DNA of 64,000 nucleotides from Agarophyton chilense (lineage: Eukaryota; Rhodophyta; Florideophyceae; Gracilariales; Gracilariaceae). The translations under genes were made by a program, and so were the position numbers. Below, piece by piece: positions 62,680 to 64,000 of this stretch. The notes below the pieces were generated by a model, which was given only the letters and a program-made list of their open reading frames with translations, was not told where the DNA came from and did no database searches. Numbering within the stretch: the first letter of the stretch is position 1; every line of letters begins with the position of its first letter. The DNA lies in NCBI GenBank assembly GCA_030374765.1, contig JARGXX010000016.1, positions 434,001 through 498,000 of the forward strand, in the 5' to 3' direction.

Positions 62680-64000
62680 ATGACGACGCTTCGTCGCCCT
62701 TTCTTCGTGTTGCTCAATGTTTTCTTGTCTGTTGCAATCGCTCTCCGCCAGCTGCCGTTGCGACTTGACGCCGCGCTGCGCTCCCCCCTCACAACGCACG
62801 CGCTATCCACGTGCATTCCTCAGGGACAAGCGCTGCTCGGAGCGACGCGCATTGAGTCGTGTCCCTGCAACGCTCGTTTCACGCTTTCACTGCCTCGACA
62901 TGTGGCCAAAAACGCCCATTCTGTCGACTTTTTAATTGTAACTGAAACTCAACTATCCCAACTTTCTCACAAAACTCCTCACGCCTCCCAGTTCGTTGAG
63001 CACTTGTCCGTGCTCAATGCGTCGTCTACGCTGCGCGACTCCGATTCGCAGCACGCCACGTTTGAGACAGGCGCGTTGCAACTGCCTCGCGGTCGCTATG
63101 CGCTGGTGCTTCGCTCTAACTTTGCGCGCTCCACATGCGAGCTGCATAGCACCATTGCGTTTGAATCACGGCAAGCCAAATGTCCCTTCGTGCTGCCCAT
63201 CGACAGCGACCGAGCTACGCCGCGAGTGGTTGGAGGCTCCATTCCCACGGACGACACCAGAGCGCACATGGTGGCCTTCATCAATGGCAACTCATTTCTA
63301 TGCTCCGGCTCGCTCATATCGCCCAAATGGGTTTTGACGGCCGCTCATTGCGACATCCGGCGCAGTATGCTGGTGTCCATCGGTGGTACCACCGTCACTA
63401 CGGGCGCTCTAAGGATGATCCGACGCGTGTACGCGCACCCTCTTTTCGAATTTGGCGTGCAGGACTCTCCAAACGACATTGCGTTGGTTGAATTGCGGAG
63501 CGCGGCGCCGTCCAGCTCGCGCTTTGTATACATCAACGCGAATAATTCATACCCGCCACCAGGCGCGTACGCACGTGTGGCGGGCTACGGCCAAACAATT
63601 CAAAAACGCTTCAGCGGCCCCACGCTGAATCGCGTCGATGTGCCGGTGGTGTCCATGAGAAATTGCAAGCGAGCGTACGGAAAAGCAGACAGTGGGATTG
63701 CAAGTCGTCTCAACGACGCGCTGCAGGTGTGCGCAGGACTGCGGGACGGGGGGTGCGACGCGTGTCAGGGCGACAGCGGCGGGCCGCTTGCGACGTTTGA
63801 CGACAAAGGAAACGTGATTCTAATCGGCATTGTGTCGTTTGGAATTGGGTGCGCGCGCGCCGGCTTCCCCGGCGTGTACACCAAGGTGTCGGCGTTCGAA
63901 GCATGGATCTCTCAACAGGGAGCGCAGTACACGCGAGTGAGCTCGGGGGCGTCTGTGTTTGGGGCGGGCAGCGCATCGGCGGCGGAGGAGAGCGGATTGG
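62680..64000 (+). CDS. Secreted trypsin-like serine protease with N-terminal extension (3' end outside window)
   Basis: An uninterrupted frame of 440 codons runs from ATG 62680 to the window edge. Residues 1 to about 21 (MTTLRRPFFVLLNVFLSVAIA) look like a signal peptide. Residues 22-182 form a Cys-containing extension with alternating strands (LPRGRYALVLRSNF) that I cannot assign. The protease domain starts at VVGGS (183). The triad is His223 (LTAAHC), Asp266 (NDIALVEL) and Ser366 (GDSGGPL). Asp360, six residues before the Ser, and the later IVSFGIGC predict trypsin-like cleavage after Lys/Arg. After PGVYTKVSAFEAWI a Ser/Ala/Gly-rich tail continues off the end. Activation would be by cleavage before VVGG. 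There is no intron and no damage; this is the only clear host gene. Confidence 0.92.
   Translation, partial: MTTLRRPFFVLLNVFLSVAIALRQLPLRLDAALRSPLTTHALSTCIPQGQALLGATRIESCPCNARFTLSLPRHVAKNAHSVDFLIVTETQLSQLSHKTPHASQFVEHLSVLNASSTLRDSDSQHATFETGALQLPRGRYALVLRSNFARSTCELHSTIAFESRQAKCPFVLPIDSDRATPRVVGGSIPTDDTRAHMVAFINGNSFLCSGSLISPKWVLTAAHCDIRRSMLVSIGGTTVTTGALRMIRRVYAHPLFEFGVQDSPNDIALVELRSAAPSSSRFVYINANNSYPPPGAYARVAGYGQTIQKRFSGPTLNRVDVPVVSMRNCKRAYGKADSGIASRLNDALQVCAGLRDGGCDACQGDSGGPLATFDDKGNVILIGIVSFGIGCARAGFPGVYTKVSAFEAWISQQGAQYTRVSSGASVFGAGSASAAEESGL

Noticed and set aside
1-64000. CRISPR arrays, rRNA genes, bacterial operons or an organelle insertion
   Set aside because: No regularly spaced repeats, rRNA-like sequence or bacterial gene clusters were seen. 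Content is eukaryotic TE plus one secreted protease.

Overview
The window is eukaryotic and consists almost entirely of transposable elements. Five Ty3/Gypsy-type LTR retrotransposons plus remnants, a broken hAT transposase, a DIRS-like tyrosine-recombinase retroelement, a PIF/Harbinger element and a Tc1/mariner relic fill it. The only convincing host gene is an intronless secreted trypsin-like protease running off the right edge. GC is near 50 percent in the retroelements and lower in the host-like spacers. No intron was needed to read any gene. The TE mix (DIRS-like, Harbinger with a Myb-like second gene, chromodomain Gypsy, hAT) fits an algal or protist genome such as a red alga or an oomycete-like stramenopile, but the sequence alone does not settle which.

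Layout. Positions 1-273, 1138-2155 and 25298-26054 are three pieces of one hAT transposase. It was split by a solo LTR (274-1137) and by Gypsy element B (2156-25292, minus strand, TSD CTGAT). B was itself split inside its reverse transcriptase by Gypsy element A (8349-20378, plus strand, 922-bp LTRs, TSD ATTTC). From 26.7 to 31 kb lies a degraded DIRS-like element (minus). A Harbinger element with about 30-bp inverted repeats (31000-33609) lies at its upstream end. From 35.3 kb a second Gypsy type, F (plus), begins; element H (35822-41107, minus) is inserted in its gag, and F resumes at 41108-43694. Element D (43695-52962, minus) follows, carrying an inverted solo LTR of its own family (46911-47357, TSD GATTT). 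D is flanked by F on the left and by an unrelated element E on the right (52963-57326, plus), so the D region is probably a recombination product. Further right are an LTR-like remnant (57484-58263), a solo LTR of the same family as the left-edge one (59338-60202, TSD CTTTT), a Tc1 relic (about 60700-61320) and the protease (62680-64000).

How the genes fit together. A, B, D and E share a plan: LTR, tRNA-primer site (seen in A, B and D), gag, protease-RT-RNase H-integrase, chromodomain, then an extra reading frame on the OPPOSITE strand, then a polypurine tract and the 3' LTR. In A this antisense ORF is 659 codons, intact and tail-to-tail with pol, although gag and pol of the same copy carry several disabling changes. 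A homologous antisense ORF, with one stop and one frameshift, sits at the same place in B. It matches no family I recognise and is the best candidate here for something undescribed. gag and pol in A and B appear joined by a -1 frameshift directly at the gag stop. The LTRs of different families share a hairpin whose sequence changes while pairing is kept. All boundaries, TSDs and domain calls were read by eye; no alignment or database search was run.
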